Of a stretch of DNA of 15,784 bases, positions 1 to 7,332 are shown piece after piece. The notes beneath the pieces are model-generated. The model saw nothing but the letters and a program-made list of their open reading frames with translations, searched no databases and had not been told where the DNA came from. The translations under genes and the position numbers were made by a program. The stretch is from NCBI GenBank assembly GCA_001774245.1, contig MEZF01000047.1, positions 22,170 through 37,953 on the forward strand. The letters are read 5' to 3'. The stretch comes from Candidatus Bathyarchaeota archaeon RBG_13_52_12. GTDB taxonomy: Archaea > Thermoproteota > Bathyarchaeia > TCS64. Each line of letters begins with the position of its first letter. Position 1 is the stretch's first letter.

Positions 1-345
1 CCAGACCCCAAAGCAGCCGCCAAGAAGTTGCTCAAGGAGGAGGCGTGGCGCCAGATACTCAGCAGCCTCGTCGTCTGCTTCTTCGCCAGGGGCATCTACG
101 ACAAGGAAACCGTCCTAAAGACCCTGGAGACGGCGGGACACCACAAGGTGCCACCGGAGTCCCTCGACAAGCTAGGAGTCGAGATACTCCGTGAGAAAAA
201 CAGGTTCAAGGAGAGGGAGGGCTTCAAGCCTAGAGAGCTCCGCATACCGGGGCGCATCTTCGAGACCCCCTCCCCGCTCGGGAAGGTAGAGGAGAAGTAC
301 CTGCGGGAGTCGGTGGAGGAGTTCTACAGGCTCCTCTACGCCTAG
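1..345 (+). CDS. Aldehyde:ferredoxin oxidoreductase family, C-terminal fragment (5' cut by window edge)
   Basis: The frame is open from base 1 to a TAG at 343-345, so this is the last 114 codons of a longer gene; the internal TTG at 28 is not the true start. The sequence resembles the C-terminal domain of tungsten aldehyde:ferredoxin oxidoreductases: a segment SLVVCFFARGIY, then KNRFKEREGF, a basic-Pro stretch LRIPGRIFETPSP and an acidic helix ending in FYRLLY. Cys at codon 26 (nt 76-78) sits where the family has its last 4Fe-4S ligand. Full-length members are about 600-700 residues and oxidise aldehydes to acids with ferredoxin, using a bis-pterin tungsten cofactor in the cytoplasm. The stop codon lies in a CTAG shared with the convergent rhaM stop. 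Family assignment is good; the subfamily (AOR, FOR, GOR) cannot be told from this piece. Confidence 0.8.
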   Translation, partial: PDPKAAAKKLLKEEAWRQILSSLVVCFFARGIYDKETVLKTLETAGHHKVPPESLDKLGVEILREKNRFKEREGFKPRELRIPGRIFETPSPLGKVEEKYLRESVEEFYRLLYA

Positions 346-662
346 GGCTTCTCGATATGGAAGACTTCCCTGAGCTCCTCTGAGACTGGGCTGTCGTCGG
401 GATTAGACGGCATCAGTTCCCTCATGTAGCTCCACCAGCGCCTACAGATCGACGTCTCCGCTACCGCGTCCCACGTCGCTTCATCCTCCATCTCAATGTA
501 GGCGAATAGCTGACGGGTCTCCGTGTGGAGGAAGATAGTGTAGGTTGAGACACCGTGGTCCTTGAGCGTCTCCTCGAGCTCGGACCAGATGGGTTTGTGA
601 CGCGCCTCGTATTCTGCCTCCCTCCCGGGATGGACACTCATCAAAAACGCCTTCCTGATCAA
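342..662 (-). CDS. rhaM: L-rhamnose mutarotase RhaM
   Basis: A protein of 106 residues, close to the family length of about 104. It should interconvert the alpha and beta anomers of L-rhamnose in the cytoplasm. Residues matching the characterised E. coli enzyme are visible: Tyr18, His22 (catalytic acid), Tyr41 and the Trp76-Trp77 pair. Family blocks MIRKAF, RHKPIW, RWWSYM, MPSNPDDSPVS and ELREVFH are all present. The start is TTG at 662, preceded by AGGAG at about 9 nt. It lies 12 bp after the stop of the metallophosphoesterase and is the third gene of a pyruvate kinase operon. No rhamnose kinase, isomerase or dehydrogenase is in the window, so whether the partner pathway is phosphorylative or oxidative is unknown. 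An origin by transfer from bacteria is possible but untested. Confidence 0.93.
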   Translation of the reverse strand: MIRKAFLMSVHPGREAEYEARHKPIWSELEETLKDHGVSTYTIFLHTETRQLFAYIEMEDEATWDAVAETSICRRWWSYMRELMPSNPDDSPVSEELREVFHIEKP

Positions 663-674
663 AACGTGTCACTC

Positions 675-1169
675 CTACAGGTCGTGTATATCAACCTCAA
701 GTCTATCAGTGTCGAGGATGCCGAAGCTGCTCCTCCCTGAGACGTAGCCGCAGACCTCACCGGGATTAACAACAAGGGTCGACCCCCTCTTCTCCACCTT
801 TACCTTGTGGTCGTGCCCGTGGACCACCACGTCATAGCAACCGTGTGTGATGAGGGATCGTAGCAGCGCGTCCTCGTGGCCGTGGAGCAGAGCTATCCTC
901 CTGCCTGCCACCTCGACCTCTGCAAAGTTGCCAACGATCTCCTTCCCGACCGCGGCGTATACCTCCCTCAGCCTCTCTCTCTCGGCGCAGTTGTTCCCGA
1001 GGACTCCTATCATCTTCGCCTTAAGCTCGGAGTAGGGCTTAGCGGTGAAGGGGCTTATGTAGTCGCCGGCGTGGAGGACGAGGGAGGCGTCGAGCCCGTT
1101 CAGGCGCCTGATGGCCTCCTTGATCATAGGAACGTTGTCATGGGTGTCGGAGATTAGGCCGAGACGCAT
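675..1169 (-). CDS. YfcE/MJ0936-type calcineurin-like metallophosphoesterase
   Basis: 164 residues, typical of the small archaeal and bacterial phosphodiesterase family that uses a two-metal centre. The metal-binding motifs are in order: Asp8-x-His10, Gly35-Asp36, Gly58-Asn59-Asn60, His96-Gly-His98 and Gly118-His119-Asp-His121. The natural substrate of the family is poorly known; members hydrolyse model phosphodiesters such as bis-p-nitrophenyl phosphate, and some act on small nucleotides. The ATG shares one base with the pyruvate kinase stop (TAATG), and GGAGG sits 8 nt upstream inside the pyk 3' end, so translation is probably coupled. Co-transcription with pyk and rhaM suggests a metabolic phosphate-handling role, but that is inference. 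Family confidence is high; function is open. Confidence 0.9.
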   Translation of the reverse strand: MRLGLISDTHDNVPMIKEAIRRLNGLDASLVLHAGDYISPFTAKPYSELKAKMIGVLGNNCAERERLREVYAAVGKEIVGNFAEVEVAGRRIALLHGHEDALLRSLITHGCYDVVVHGHDHKVKVEKRGSTLVVNPGEVCGYVSGRSSFGILDTDRLEVDIHDL

Positions 1170-2602
1170 TAATCCTTCCTCCCAGCGTGGTAGAGGATGT
1201 CGCGGACCCTGAGTATCTCCAAAGTACTGGTGCGGCCCGGCGCTTCGAGTGTGGATCCAGAGACCACCATGATGGTATCCGACTCCATCACCGCGCCATC
1301 CCTGAGAGCCTTGTTCACCGCCCTGATTATGAGCTCATCCCTGTCGTTGCTCCACTGAACATCTAGGGGCTCAACCCCCCAGAATAGGCGGATTCTACGC
1401 GCTATCTTCGCCTCGCGGACCACAGCTAGTATGCGGGTGGAGGGTCTGTACTTGCTCACCATGAGCGCTGTGAAGCCGGTGCGGGTAACGGTGAATATTG
1501 CCGCAGGCCTCACGGACTCGACTGCCTGACTGGCGAGGCTGCCGATGATGTCGGGGATGGGCTGCCCCTCTCGGGGTCTCTGTGTCCTCCTCAACGTAGC
1601 ACCCGCCTCCACGACGCGGCTGATGCTCTCCATCACTCGGACAGCCTCTACGGGGTGGGCGCCAATCGCCGTCTCCTCGCTCAGCATCACAGCGTCGGCT
1701 CCGTCTAGGATGGCGTTGGCGACGTCGCTCGCCTCCGCACGGGTGGGGCGGGGATTCTCCACCATCGACTCAAGCATCTGAGTCGCGACGATGACCGGCT
1801 TACCCGCGTCGTAGCACTTAGCGATGATCTTCTTCTGGAGCAGGGGGATATCCCAGGGCGGTACCTCGATGCCGAGGTCACCGCGTGCCACCATGACTCC
1901 GTCACTAGAGTCGATGATCTCGTCGATGTTAGTGATGGCCTCGCCGTGCTCGACCTTGCTGATGACGGGCTGATCGCCGTCCACTGCCTTGATCGCGTCT
2001 TTAACGGTTTCGACGTCCTTCTTGCTTCTGATGAATGAGGCAGCGAACCAGTCCGCGCCTACTTGGACGCCGAACTCGATTCCCTTGAGGTCCTGTTCGG
2101 TGGGTGGGTGGATGCTGAGGGATGCCCCGGGGGCGTTTACACCCTTGTTGCTGCTAGCCTCCCCACCGCTGACTACCTTAGCTTCGAAGCCCTTGAAGTC
2201 ACCATCGACCTTGATAACGTCGAGTTCGATGAGGCCATCGTTTATGAAGATGTGGCCGCCTGGGTGAACCTCGGCGGGGAGCTTCGCGTAGTTGATGGGG
2301 AGGGTAAGCCCCTCACCCCTTATGTTCTCTGTTGTGAACTTAACTGCGTCTCCCTCCCTAAGTTGAACGGGCTCCTTTAGCTCCCCGAGGCGTATCTTGG
2401 GGCCGGGTAGGTCAACGAGGACAGCGACGGTGCTGAGGCTCTTGATGGCGCGTATCGTATTCCTATGGTCGTCTAGGCTGCCGTGACTGAGATTGACGCG
2501 TGCGACATCCATCCCCCCCGAAGCCATCTCCCTTAGGATGTCGGGTCTCCTGCTCGCGGGCCCTATTGTGCAGACGATCTTACTCCTCGCGTAGCCATCC
2601 AT
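1169..2602 (-). CDS. pyk: Pyruvate kinase
   Basis: 477 residues, normal for the enzyme that turns phosphoenolpyruvate and ADP into pyruvate and ATP in the last step of glycolysis or Entner-Doudoroff routes. Visible landmarks: TIGPAS at 12-17, RVNLSHG at 35-41, DLPGPKIRLGE at 64-74, the B domain from roughly 75 to 160, catalytic Lys216 in ISKVE with metal ligands Glu218 and Asp242 in VARGDLGIE, the MLESM block, and the signature PTRAEASDVANAILDGAD followed by MLSEETAIGAHPVEAV. The C-terminal domain fills about 340-477. The ATG start at 2602 begins nearly at the TIGPAS strand and has no Shine-Dalgarno, which fits a leader of a few bases. First gene of an operon with the metallophosphoesterase and rhaM. 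Allosteric behaviour cannot be read from the sequence. Confidence 0.97.
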   Translation of the reverse strand: MDGYARSKIVCTIGPASRRPDILREMASGGMDVARVNLSHGSLDDHRNTIRAIKSLSTVAVLVDLPGPKIRLGELKEPVQLREGDAVKFTTENIRGEGLTLPINYAKLPAEVHPGGHIFINDGLIELDVIKVDGDFKGFEAKVVSGGEASSNKGVNAPGASLSIHPPTEQDLKGIEFGVQVGADWFAASFIRSKKDVETVKDAIKAVDGDQPVISKVEHGEAITNIDEIIDSSDGVMVARGDLGIEVPPWDIPLLQKKIIAKCYDAGKPVIVATQMLESMVENPRPTRAEASDVANAILDGADAVMLSEETAIGAHPVEAVRVMESISRVVEAGATLRRTQRPREGQPIPDIIGSLASQAVESVRPAAIFTVTRTGFTALMVSKYRPSTRILAVVREAKIARRIRLFWGVEPLDVQWSNDRDELIIRAVNKALRDGAVMESDTIMVVSGSTLEAPGRTSTLEILRVRDILYHAGRKD

Positions 2603-2669
2603 TTCAGTTCAAGCATCTATCGGGCGCTGGGTTCTTATCCCCTGCGCCTAGGATACCCTAGGATCCGAG
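2603..2669. promoter_or_regulatory. Divergent promoter region between pyk and the NTPase gene
   Basis: This 67-bp gap separates two genes that point away from each other and both lack Shine-Dalgarno sites. A GATAAGAAC element on the minus strand (about 2630-2638, plus-strand GTTCTTATC) is the only TATA-like sequence; its centre is about 33 nt before the pyk ATG and about 35 nt before the NTPase TTG at 2670. It could serve one or both directions. It is a weak match, so this is a positional inference. Confidence 0.35.
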
Positions 2670-3230
2670 TTGCGCTGCGCTGTGATCCTACACGCACCCA
2701 TAGGAGGTGGAAAAACCACAACCGCCCAGGCTGCGGCGGAGAGGGCGAAGGCTGACGGGATCAAGGTCATGGGGATTCTCAGCAAGCGTGTCCTAGACGG
2801 AGGGGAGTATCCAAGCTACGACCTCCTAGAGCTCGACACTGGGGAGACCATGCCCCTCGTCAAGCCAGCGGATAAGGAACCCGGCGAGGGATGGGAGTCC
2901 TATGGTAACCAGAAATATGTTTTCTCGAAGAAGGGGCTATACTCCGCTAACCTCGCCCTCGATAGGGCGGCGTCGGAGATGAGGGACGGGGTCGTAGTCT
3001 TCGTCGATGAATATGGTCGACTAGAGTCCCAACACAAGGGCATCCACCCCGGCGCCTTAATGGTCGCCGAGGCACTCAAACGAGGAGGAGTGGCGGTTTA
3101 CCTATGCCGGGATGACAAGGTCCACGAGGTAATCAACCTCCTCAGGGGGAGAACGACTAGGGTCTTCAACCTCGAGGCCGGTGACGCCGACGCCCTCCTA
3201 CGGATCATACGCAGCTGCTCAAAGCTGTAG
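2670..3230 (+). CDS. THEP1-like P-loop NTPase next to the Mo-hydroxylase operon
   Basis: 186 residues. Walker A is APIGGGKT at 9-16, Walker B is VVVFVDEYG at 108-116 with Asp113-Glu114, and the segment between them (GILSKRV, then YPSYDLLELDTGE) resembles the THEP1 / COG1618 class of nucleoside triphosphatases, which hydrolyse NTPs and whose cellular role is unclear. The start is probably TTG at 2670; an in-frame GTG at 2682 would remove only four residues and keep Walker A. No Shine-Dalgarno is seen. It ends 35 bp before a TATA-like box that serves the hydroxylase operon, so the two may be transcribed separately. Position beside two molybdenum hydroxylases, an XdhC and a MocA suggests a role in cofactor synthesis, insertion or enzyme assembly, but this is inference from context only. 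Confidence 0.8.
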   Translation: MRCAVILHAPIGGGKTTTAQAAAERAKADGIKVMGILSKRVLDGGEYPSYDLLELDTGETMPLVKPADKEPGEGWESYGNQKYVFSKKGLYSANLALDRAASEMRDGVVVFVDEYGRLESQHKGIHPGALMVAEALKRGGVAVYLCRDDKVHEVINLLRGRTTRVFNLEAGDADALLRIIRSCSKL

Positions 3231-3231
3231 G

Positions 3232-3240
3232 CTCTAAATA
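3232..3240 (+). promoter_or_regulatory. TATA-like box of the first Mo-hydroxylase operon
   Basis: CTCTAAATA directly after the NTPase stop. Its centre is about 26 nt before 3262, which would give a leader of only 4 nt to the TTG at 3266 or 13 nt to the ATG at 3275. There is no Shine-Dalgarno, consistent with a near-leaderless archaeal mRNA. Confidence 0.5.
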
Positions 3241-3274
3241 CCTCATACACACTTCTACACTACGGTTGGCGCCC

Positions 3275-5590
3275 ATGGAATACGACAGGATTCTAAGCGA
3301 CCTGCTCAACAGGGACGAGTACCTCGTCGTCGGGAAGAAGACGGTGAGGTTAGACGCCCTCGACAAGCTGCTCGGGAAGGCGAGGTTCACCTCCGATTAC
3401 ATCCCTAAGAACACTATGACTGTAAAAGTGGTCAGAAGCACCATGCCCCACGCCCTAATCAAGCGGGTCGACACGTCAACGGCTCTGATGGTCCCCGGAG
3501 TAGTTACAATCCTCACGGCCAAGGACGTGCCGGGTGAGAACGAGATAGGCTACGCCCTCCCCGAGCAGCCTTTCCTGAACGACAAGAAGGTCCACTACGT
3601 CGGCGACCCCATCGCCCTCGTCTGCGCCATCGACGAGACGACGGCGCAGGAGGCTATGGAGGCTGTTGTGGTCGAATACGAGCCGCTGCCTGCGGTGTTC
3701 GATATCGACGCCGCTCTAGCCGAGGGGGCGCCCATAATTCACAAGGAGAATAACGTCGCAGTAAAGACGAAGATCAGGAAGGGCGACATAGCCAAGGGGT
3801 GGAAGGACTCCGACGTCGTCGTCGAGGACACCTACTGGTCACCTTACCAGGAGCATATGTGCCTCGAACCCGAGGCCGCTTACGCCGTCCCTGACGGTGT
3901 TGGCAAGGTCACGATCATCGCCTGTATGCAGAGCCCCCACCTCGTTAGGGAGAAGGTCGCTAGGGTCCTCGGTTGGAAGCTTAACCAGGTAAGGGTCATA
4001 CAGGCTTTAACAGGGGGCGCCTTCGGTAAAAAGGACGATACTGGCCCACTCATTAGCGGATACGCTGCTCTAGCCGCCATAAAGACGGGGAAGCCCGCCG
4101 CCTACATCATGGACCGTAGCGAGGTGCTCTCGGTCACCCCGAAGAGGTTCCCCGTCCGCTTTAAGTATAGATCTGGAGCCGACGGCAAGGGTAAGTTAAC
4201 TGCTGTTGAGGTTGAGATTACCCTTGAGGTAGGCGCTTACGCTAACCGAGCCCCCTTCTGGCTCTGGAGGCAGACGGCCCATGCATGCGGTCCATACGAG
4301 GTCCCCAACGTCGCCGTCGACGGACGCGCCGTCTACACCAACAAAGTCTATGGCGGCAGCTACCGCGGCTTCGGAAACCTCGCCCTCCACTTTGCCGCAG
4401 AGCAGCAGGTCGATAAGCTCGCCTACGAGCTCGACATGGACCCAGTAGACTTCAGGATGAAGAACATCCTAAGGATCGGGTCACGCACCACATGCGACCA
4501 ACTCCTCGACAACAGCGTTGGAATCGACAAGTGTCTGGCGGGTGTTGCGGCAGCGTCGGATTGGGCGAAGCACAGGGAGCCGGTCCGCATCGGGACGAAG
4601 ATAAGGGGCTGGGGGGTCGGCTGCGCTTACCATGGTAACAGCACGAGCCGGAGCACTCCCGACTGGAGCGCCGCTAGCCTCATGATCCACGGCGACGGGA
4701 GCCTCACCTACCGAACAGCGATCTGCGAGATAGGACAGGGCTCACCCTTCGGCCACGCCAAGATCGTCGCTGAGATAATCGGCTGTAACCTAGACTCAAT
4801 CAAGATCGAGCAGCCAGACACCGACTCCACCCCCGACTCGAAGCCAACTCATGGGAGCCGAGGCCTGATGATGGGCGGTACAGCTGCCGCCGACGCCGCC
4901 ATTAAGCTCAGAGAGCGTATAATCAGGGTAGCCTCTAACATGCTCGACTGCCCCGAGGCCCATGTCGAGCTACGCGACAGCCAAGCCTACAACAGGAAAA
5001 AGCCCTCTGTCAAGATACCGTTCGCCGAGATCGTGGAGGAGATGCACATACGGGGCGAGAACCCCGCAAGCTACGGCTTCTACACTTCTCCACGACGATT
5101 CTTCGACGTCGACACCGGACTCGGATACAACTACGCTGTCTACACCTTCGCCGCTTCAGTGGCGGAGGTCGAGGTCGACACGGAAACCGGGCAGGTAGAG
5201 GTCACGAAGATATGGCCGGCGATGGACGTGGGTAAGGTGATCGACCCCCTCATGGTCGACGGGCAGATACACGGCGCCATAAGCCAAGGCATCGGCTTCG
5301 CCATCATGGAGAACCTACAGCTAAAGGATGGGGTCGTCACAACCACAGGCTTCAAGGACTACATAATCCCCTCAGCCCTCGACACACCCGAGATAGACGA
5401 CACCATAGTCGTCGAAGAGCCGTACAAGCACGCAGCCTTCGGGGCGAAAGGCGTTGGGGAGCCGAGCATCATAAGCATAGTCCCCGCGGTGGTTAATGCA
5501 ATCCACCACGCCACAGGGCTCAGATTCAGTACAATCCCAATCACACCGGATCGCATGCACAAGGCGCTAAAGGAGGCGGGCAAGAAGTGA
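3275..5590 (+). CDS. Molybdenum hydroxylase large (MCD-binding) subunit, cluster 1
   Basis: 771 residues from the ATG (774 if the TTG at 3266 is used). It is the catalytic subunit of the xanthine oxidase family, holding molybdopterin cytosine dinucleotide. Counting from TTG: the a/b hammerhead domain covers about 15-150; Gln222 is in MQSPH; the GGAFGKK cofactor loop is at 250-256; SYRGFG is at 365-370; IGQG is at 489-492; GSRG is at 530-533; the GAKGVGE block ends in catalytic Glu732. All expected cofactor motifs are present, so it should be active. The CO dehydrogenase loop AYRCSFR is absent, so CO is not the likely substrate. Order large, medium, small with 4-base and 1-base overlaps. Candidate substrates are aldehydes (as in the Sulfolobus glyceraldehyde oxidoreductase), purines or N-heterocycles; the sequence alone does not decide. 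Confidence 0.93.
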   Translation: MEYDRILSDLLNRDEYLVVGKKTVRLDALDKLLGKARFTSDYIPKNTMTVKVVRSTMPHALIKRVDTSTALMVPGVVTILTAKDVPGENEIGYALPEQPFLNDKKVHYVGDPIALVCAIDETTAQEAMEAVVVEYEPLPAVFDIDAALAEGAPIIHKENNVAVKTKIRKGDIAKGWKDSDVVVEDTYWSPYQEHMCLEPEAAYAVPDGVGKVTIIACMQSPHLVREKVARVLGWKLNQVRVIQALTGGAFGKKDDTGPLISGYAALAAIKTGKPAAYIMDRSEVLSVTPKRFPVRFKYRSGADGKGKLTAVEVEITLEVGAYANRAPFWLWRQTAHACGPYEVPNVAVDGRAVYTNKVYGGSYRGFGNLALHFAAEQQVDKLAYELDMDPVDFRMKNILRIGSRTTCDQLLDNSVGIDKCLAGVAAASDWAKHREPVRIGTKIRGWGVGCAYHGNSTSRSTPDWSAASLMIHGDGSLTYRTAICEIGQGSPFGHAKIVAEIIGCNLDSIKIEQPDTDSTPDSKPTHGSRGLMMGGTAAADAAIKLRERIIRVASNMLDCPEAHVELRDSQAYNRKKPSVKIPFAEIVEEMHIRGENPASYGFYTSPRRFFDVDTGLGYNYAVYTFAASVAEVEVDTETGQVEVTKIWPAMDVGKVIDPLMVDGQIHGAISQGIGFAIMENLQLKDGVVTTTGFKDYIIPSALDTPEIDDTIVVEEPYKHAAFGAKGVGEPSIISIVPAVVNAIHHATGLRFSTIPITPDRMHKALKEAGKK

Positions 5591-6459
5591 AGCCACTCAC
5601 TGGATTCAGTCTACTCCGCCCACCCACTCTCGTGGGGGCGCTGGAGATGATGTCCACACTCGAGCACGCCCAGCCGATAGTGGGAGGCACCGATATAATC
5701 CCAACGTTCAAAGATCTAGGCTCGAAGCCCGTCCACCTCATCGACCTCGGCCTAATCGAGGAGCTGAACGGGATCATGGAGGAGGACGGCAAGATACTCA
5801 TAGGCCCGACGACGACCCACACCCAGATACTCACATCCAAGGTCATTGAGAAGACCGCACCCGCTCTCCACGACGCTGCCCGGTGGATAGGCAGCGTCCA
5901 GATCAGGAACAGGGGCACCATTGGGGGGAACCTCTGCAACGCTTCCCCCGCCGCTGACTCAGCGCCGCCGCTCCTCGTCCACGGCGCAGAGGCACACATC
6001 TGCAGCCTCGAGGAAGGTCACTGGATACCCCTACTGGAGCTCTTCAAGGGGCCGAAAATGACGGTATTGAAACCTAACGAGATACTCATAGGACTCAGGT
6101 TCCCCACCATCGCAGGCGCAAGTAGCAGCTTCCAACGCATAGGCAGGCGCAAGGGCTTCACCCTGAGCGTCGTCAACGCCGCAGTTTACGTTGAGAGGAA
6201 GGATGATGCGCTTAAAGAGGCTAGAATAGCTCTCGGAAGCGTCGCGCCAACTCCCATCCGAGCCCCGGTAGTAGAGGACAAGATCAGGGGAAAGAAGATG
6301 AGCGAAGAGCTGATTGATGAGGCGGCTGAAGCCTGCGTCGAGGTAGCGAAGCCCATCGACGACGTTAGGGGCACAGCTGAGTACCGGAAAGACATGACTG
6401 CGGTGCTCGTTAAGCGCGCCTTGCGTGAGGCGTGGCGAAGAACAGGAGGTGAGCTGTGA
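5587..6459 (+). CDS. Molybdenum hydroxylase medium (FAD-binding) subunit, cluster 1
   Basis: 290 residues, the usual size for CoxM/CutB-type flavoprotein subunits, which pass electrons from the 2Fe-2S subunit to an external acceptor. FAD-binding landmarks are IVGGTD at about 31-36 and a long second loop, IRNRGTIGGNLCNASPAADS, at about 106-125. The C-terminal CO-dehydrogenase flavoprotein domain covers about 175-285, including ALGSVAPTPIRA. Start is GTG at 5587, overlapping the large-subunit TGA as GTGA; AGGAGG at 5571-5576 lies 10 nt upstream, so translation is coupled to the large subunit. No residue appears lost. The natural electron acceptor is unknown. Confidence 0.93.
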   Translation: MKPLTGFSLLRPPTLVGALEMMSTLEHAQPIVGGTDIIPTFKDLGSKPVHLIDLGLIEELNGIMEEDGKILIGPTTTHTQILTSKVIEKTAPALHDAARWIGSVQIRNRGTIGGNLCNASPAADSAPPLLVHGAEAHICSLEEGHWIPLLELFKGPKMTVLKPNEILIGLRFPTIAGASSSFQRIGRRKGFTLSVVNAAVYVERKDDALKEARIALGSVAPTPIRAPVVEDKIRGKKMSEELIDEAAEACVEVAKPIDDVRGTAEYRKDMTAVLVKRALREAWRRTGGEL

Positions 6460-6923
6460 TGGTGAACTTCGAGCTAAACGGCGCTCACGTCTCCTTCGAG
6501 GCTCCCGCGACGATGACGCTCCTTGACATGCTACGCGTTGAGCTAGGGGTGACGAGCGTTAAGAAGGGGTGCGAGCAAGGAGAATGCGGAGCCTGCACCG
6601 TTTTAATCGACGGCTACCCCATGACCTCATGTATAATCCTAGCGCCTCAGGTCGAGGGTCGCCACGTCTGCACAATCGATGGGCTCGCCGAGAACCCACT
6701 GATGAAGGAGCTTAGGGAGGCCTTCATGGAGAACGGGGCTGTCCAGTGCGGCTTCTGCACACCAGGAATTCTGCTGAGTGCCTATGCGCTGCTCCGCGAC
6801 AATAAGCGCCCCTCGGAGGAGGAAGTCAAAACAGCCATCGAGGGCAACATCTGCCGATGCACTGGCTACGTCGCGATAATCGAGTCTATACTCGATGCAG
6901 CGGAGCGCATCGCCCCAGACTGA
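6459..6923 (+). CDS. Molybdenum hydroxylase small (2 x 2Fe-2S) subunit, cluster 1
   Basis: 154 residues carrying two 2Fe-2S clusters. The N-terminal plant-ferredoxin-type site is C-x4-C-x2-C-x11-C (Cys38, 43, 46, 58), and the C-terminal four-helix site is CGFC plus CRC (Cys97, 100, 132, 134). All eight ligands are present. I chose ATG at 6459 rather than the GTG at 6456 because the strong AGGAGGTGA at 6444-6452 then lies 6 nt upstream and the stop/start overlap is TGATG. It moves electrons from the molybdenum site to the FAD subunit. It is the last gene of the large/medium/small operon; a T5 run at about 6948-6952 is a possible stop signal. Confidence 0.95.
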   Translation: MVNFELNGAHVSFEAPATMTLLDMLRVELGVTSVKKGCEQGECGACTVLIDGYPMTSCIILAPQVEGRHVCTIDGLAENPLMKELREAFMENGAVQCGFCTPGILLSAYALLRDNKRPSEEEVKTAIEGNICRCTGYVAIIESILDAAERIAPD

Positions 6924-6928
6924 CCCCT

Positions 6929-6955
6929 AACTTTATCCCCTCGCATCTTTTTATG
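6929..6955 (+). promoter_or_regulatory. TATA-like box and oligo-T ahead of the pyrophosphatase gene
   Basis: CTTTATC centred near 6934 lies 33 nt before the ATG at 6967, predicting a leader of about 6 nt. A second AT element with a T5 run (about 6946-6955) is too close to the ATG to be its TATA box and may instead end transcription of the preceding operon. No Shine-Dalgarno is present. Confidence 0.35.
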
Positions 6956-6966
6956 GGACTCCAAGA

Positions 6967-7311
6967 ATGTCCAACGAGACCTTCTGGGGGCACCTCGACC
7001 GCCTCGTAACCGAGAGTCGAGTCATCATAGATGTACCAAAGGGGACCAAGAACCCCCGGTTCCCAGAGGGGCTCCAATTCGTCGACTACGGCTACCTCGA
7101 GGGCACATCCTCCATGGACGAGGGCGGCATAGACGTCTTCGTCGGCTCCGATCCCAGCCGGAGAGTCGACGCCATCATCTGCACGGTCGACCTCCTCAAG
7201 AGGGACTCTGAGATCAAGATACTCATCGGCTGCACCGAGGCAGAGAAGCTGGCGGTTGAGCGACTCTACGAGGTCTTCCCCCCGATGCGCGGTCTCTTGG
7301 TGAGACGGTAA
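6967..7311 (+). CDS. Small inorganic pyrophosphatase-like protein
   Basis: 114 residues, much shorter than classical family I pyrophosphatases (about 170-180), but matching a compact subgroup that starts with an FW-x2-LD motif. Visible motifs are DVPKGT near 22-27, DYGYLEGT at 40-47, DEGGIDVFVG at 51-60 in place of the usual DGDPxDVLV signature, and DLLKRDSEIKILIG at 75-88, which supplies further acidic residues. It should hydrolyse pyrophosphate to phosphate in the cytoplasm, although the compact shape leaves room for another phosphate-ester role. It lies between the first hydroxylase operon and xdhC and has its own weak promoter. The nearby cytidylyltransferase releases pyrophosphate when making MCD, so a supporting role is conceivable (inference). 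The start fits the family N-terminus. Confidence 0.75.
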   Translation: MSNETFWGHLDRLVTESRVIIDVPKGTKNPRFPEGLQFVDYGYLEGTSSMDEGGIDVFVGSDPSRRVDAIICTVDLLKRDSEIKILIGCTEAEKLAVERLYEVFPPMRGLLVRR

Positions 7312-7332
7312 CCTATTACGCGCCTTCCCAGC

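Noticed and set aside
5541..5999. A 152-codon minus-strand frame across the large/FAD subunit junction
   Set aside because: It is antisense to two conserved genes, and its peptide is low-complexity with no domain features.
3275..6923. Form I CO dehydrogenase (coxLMS)
   Set aside because: The diagnostic AYRCSFR loop is missing from the large subunit and no coxDEG-type genes are present.
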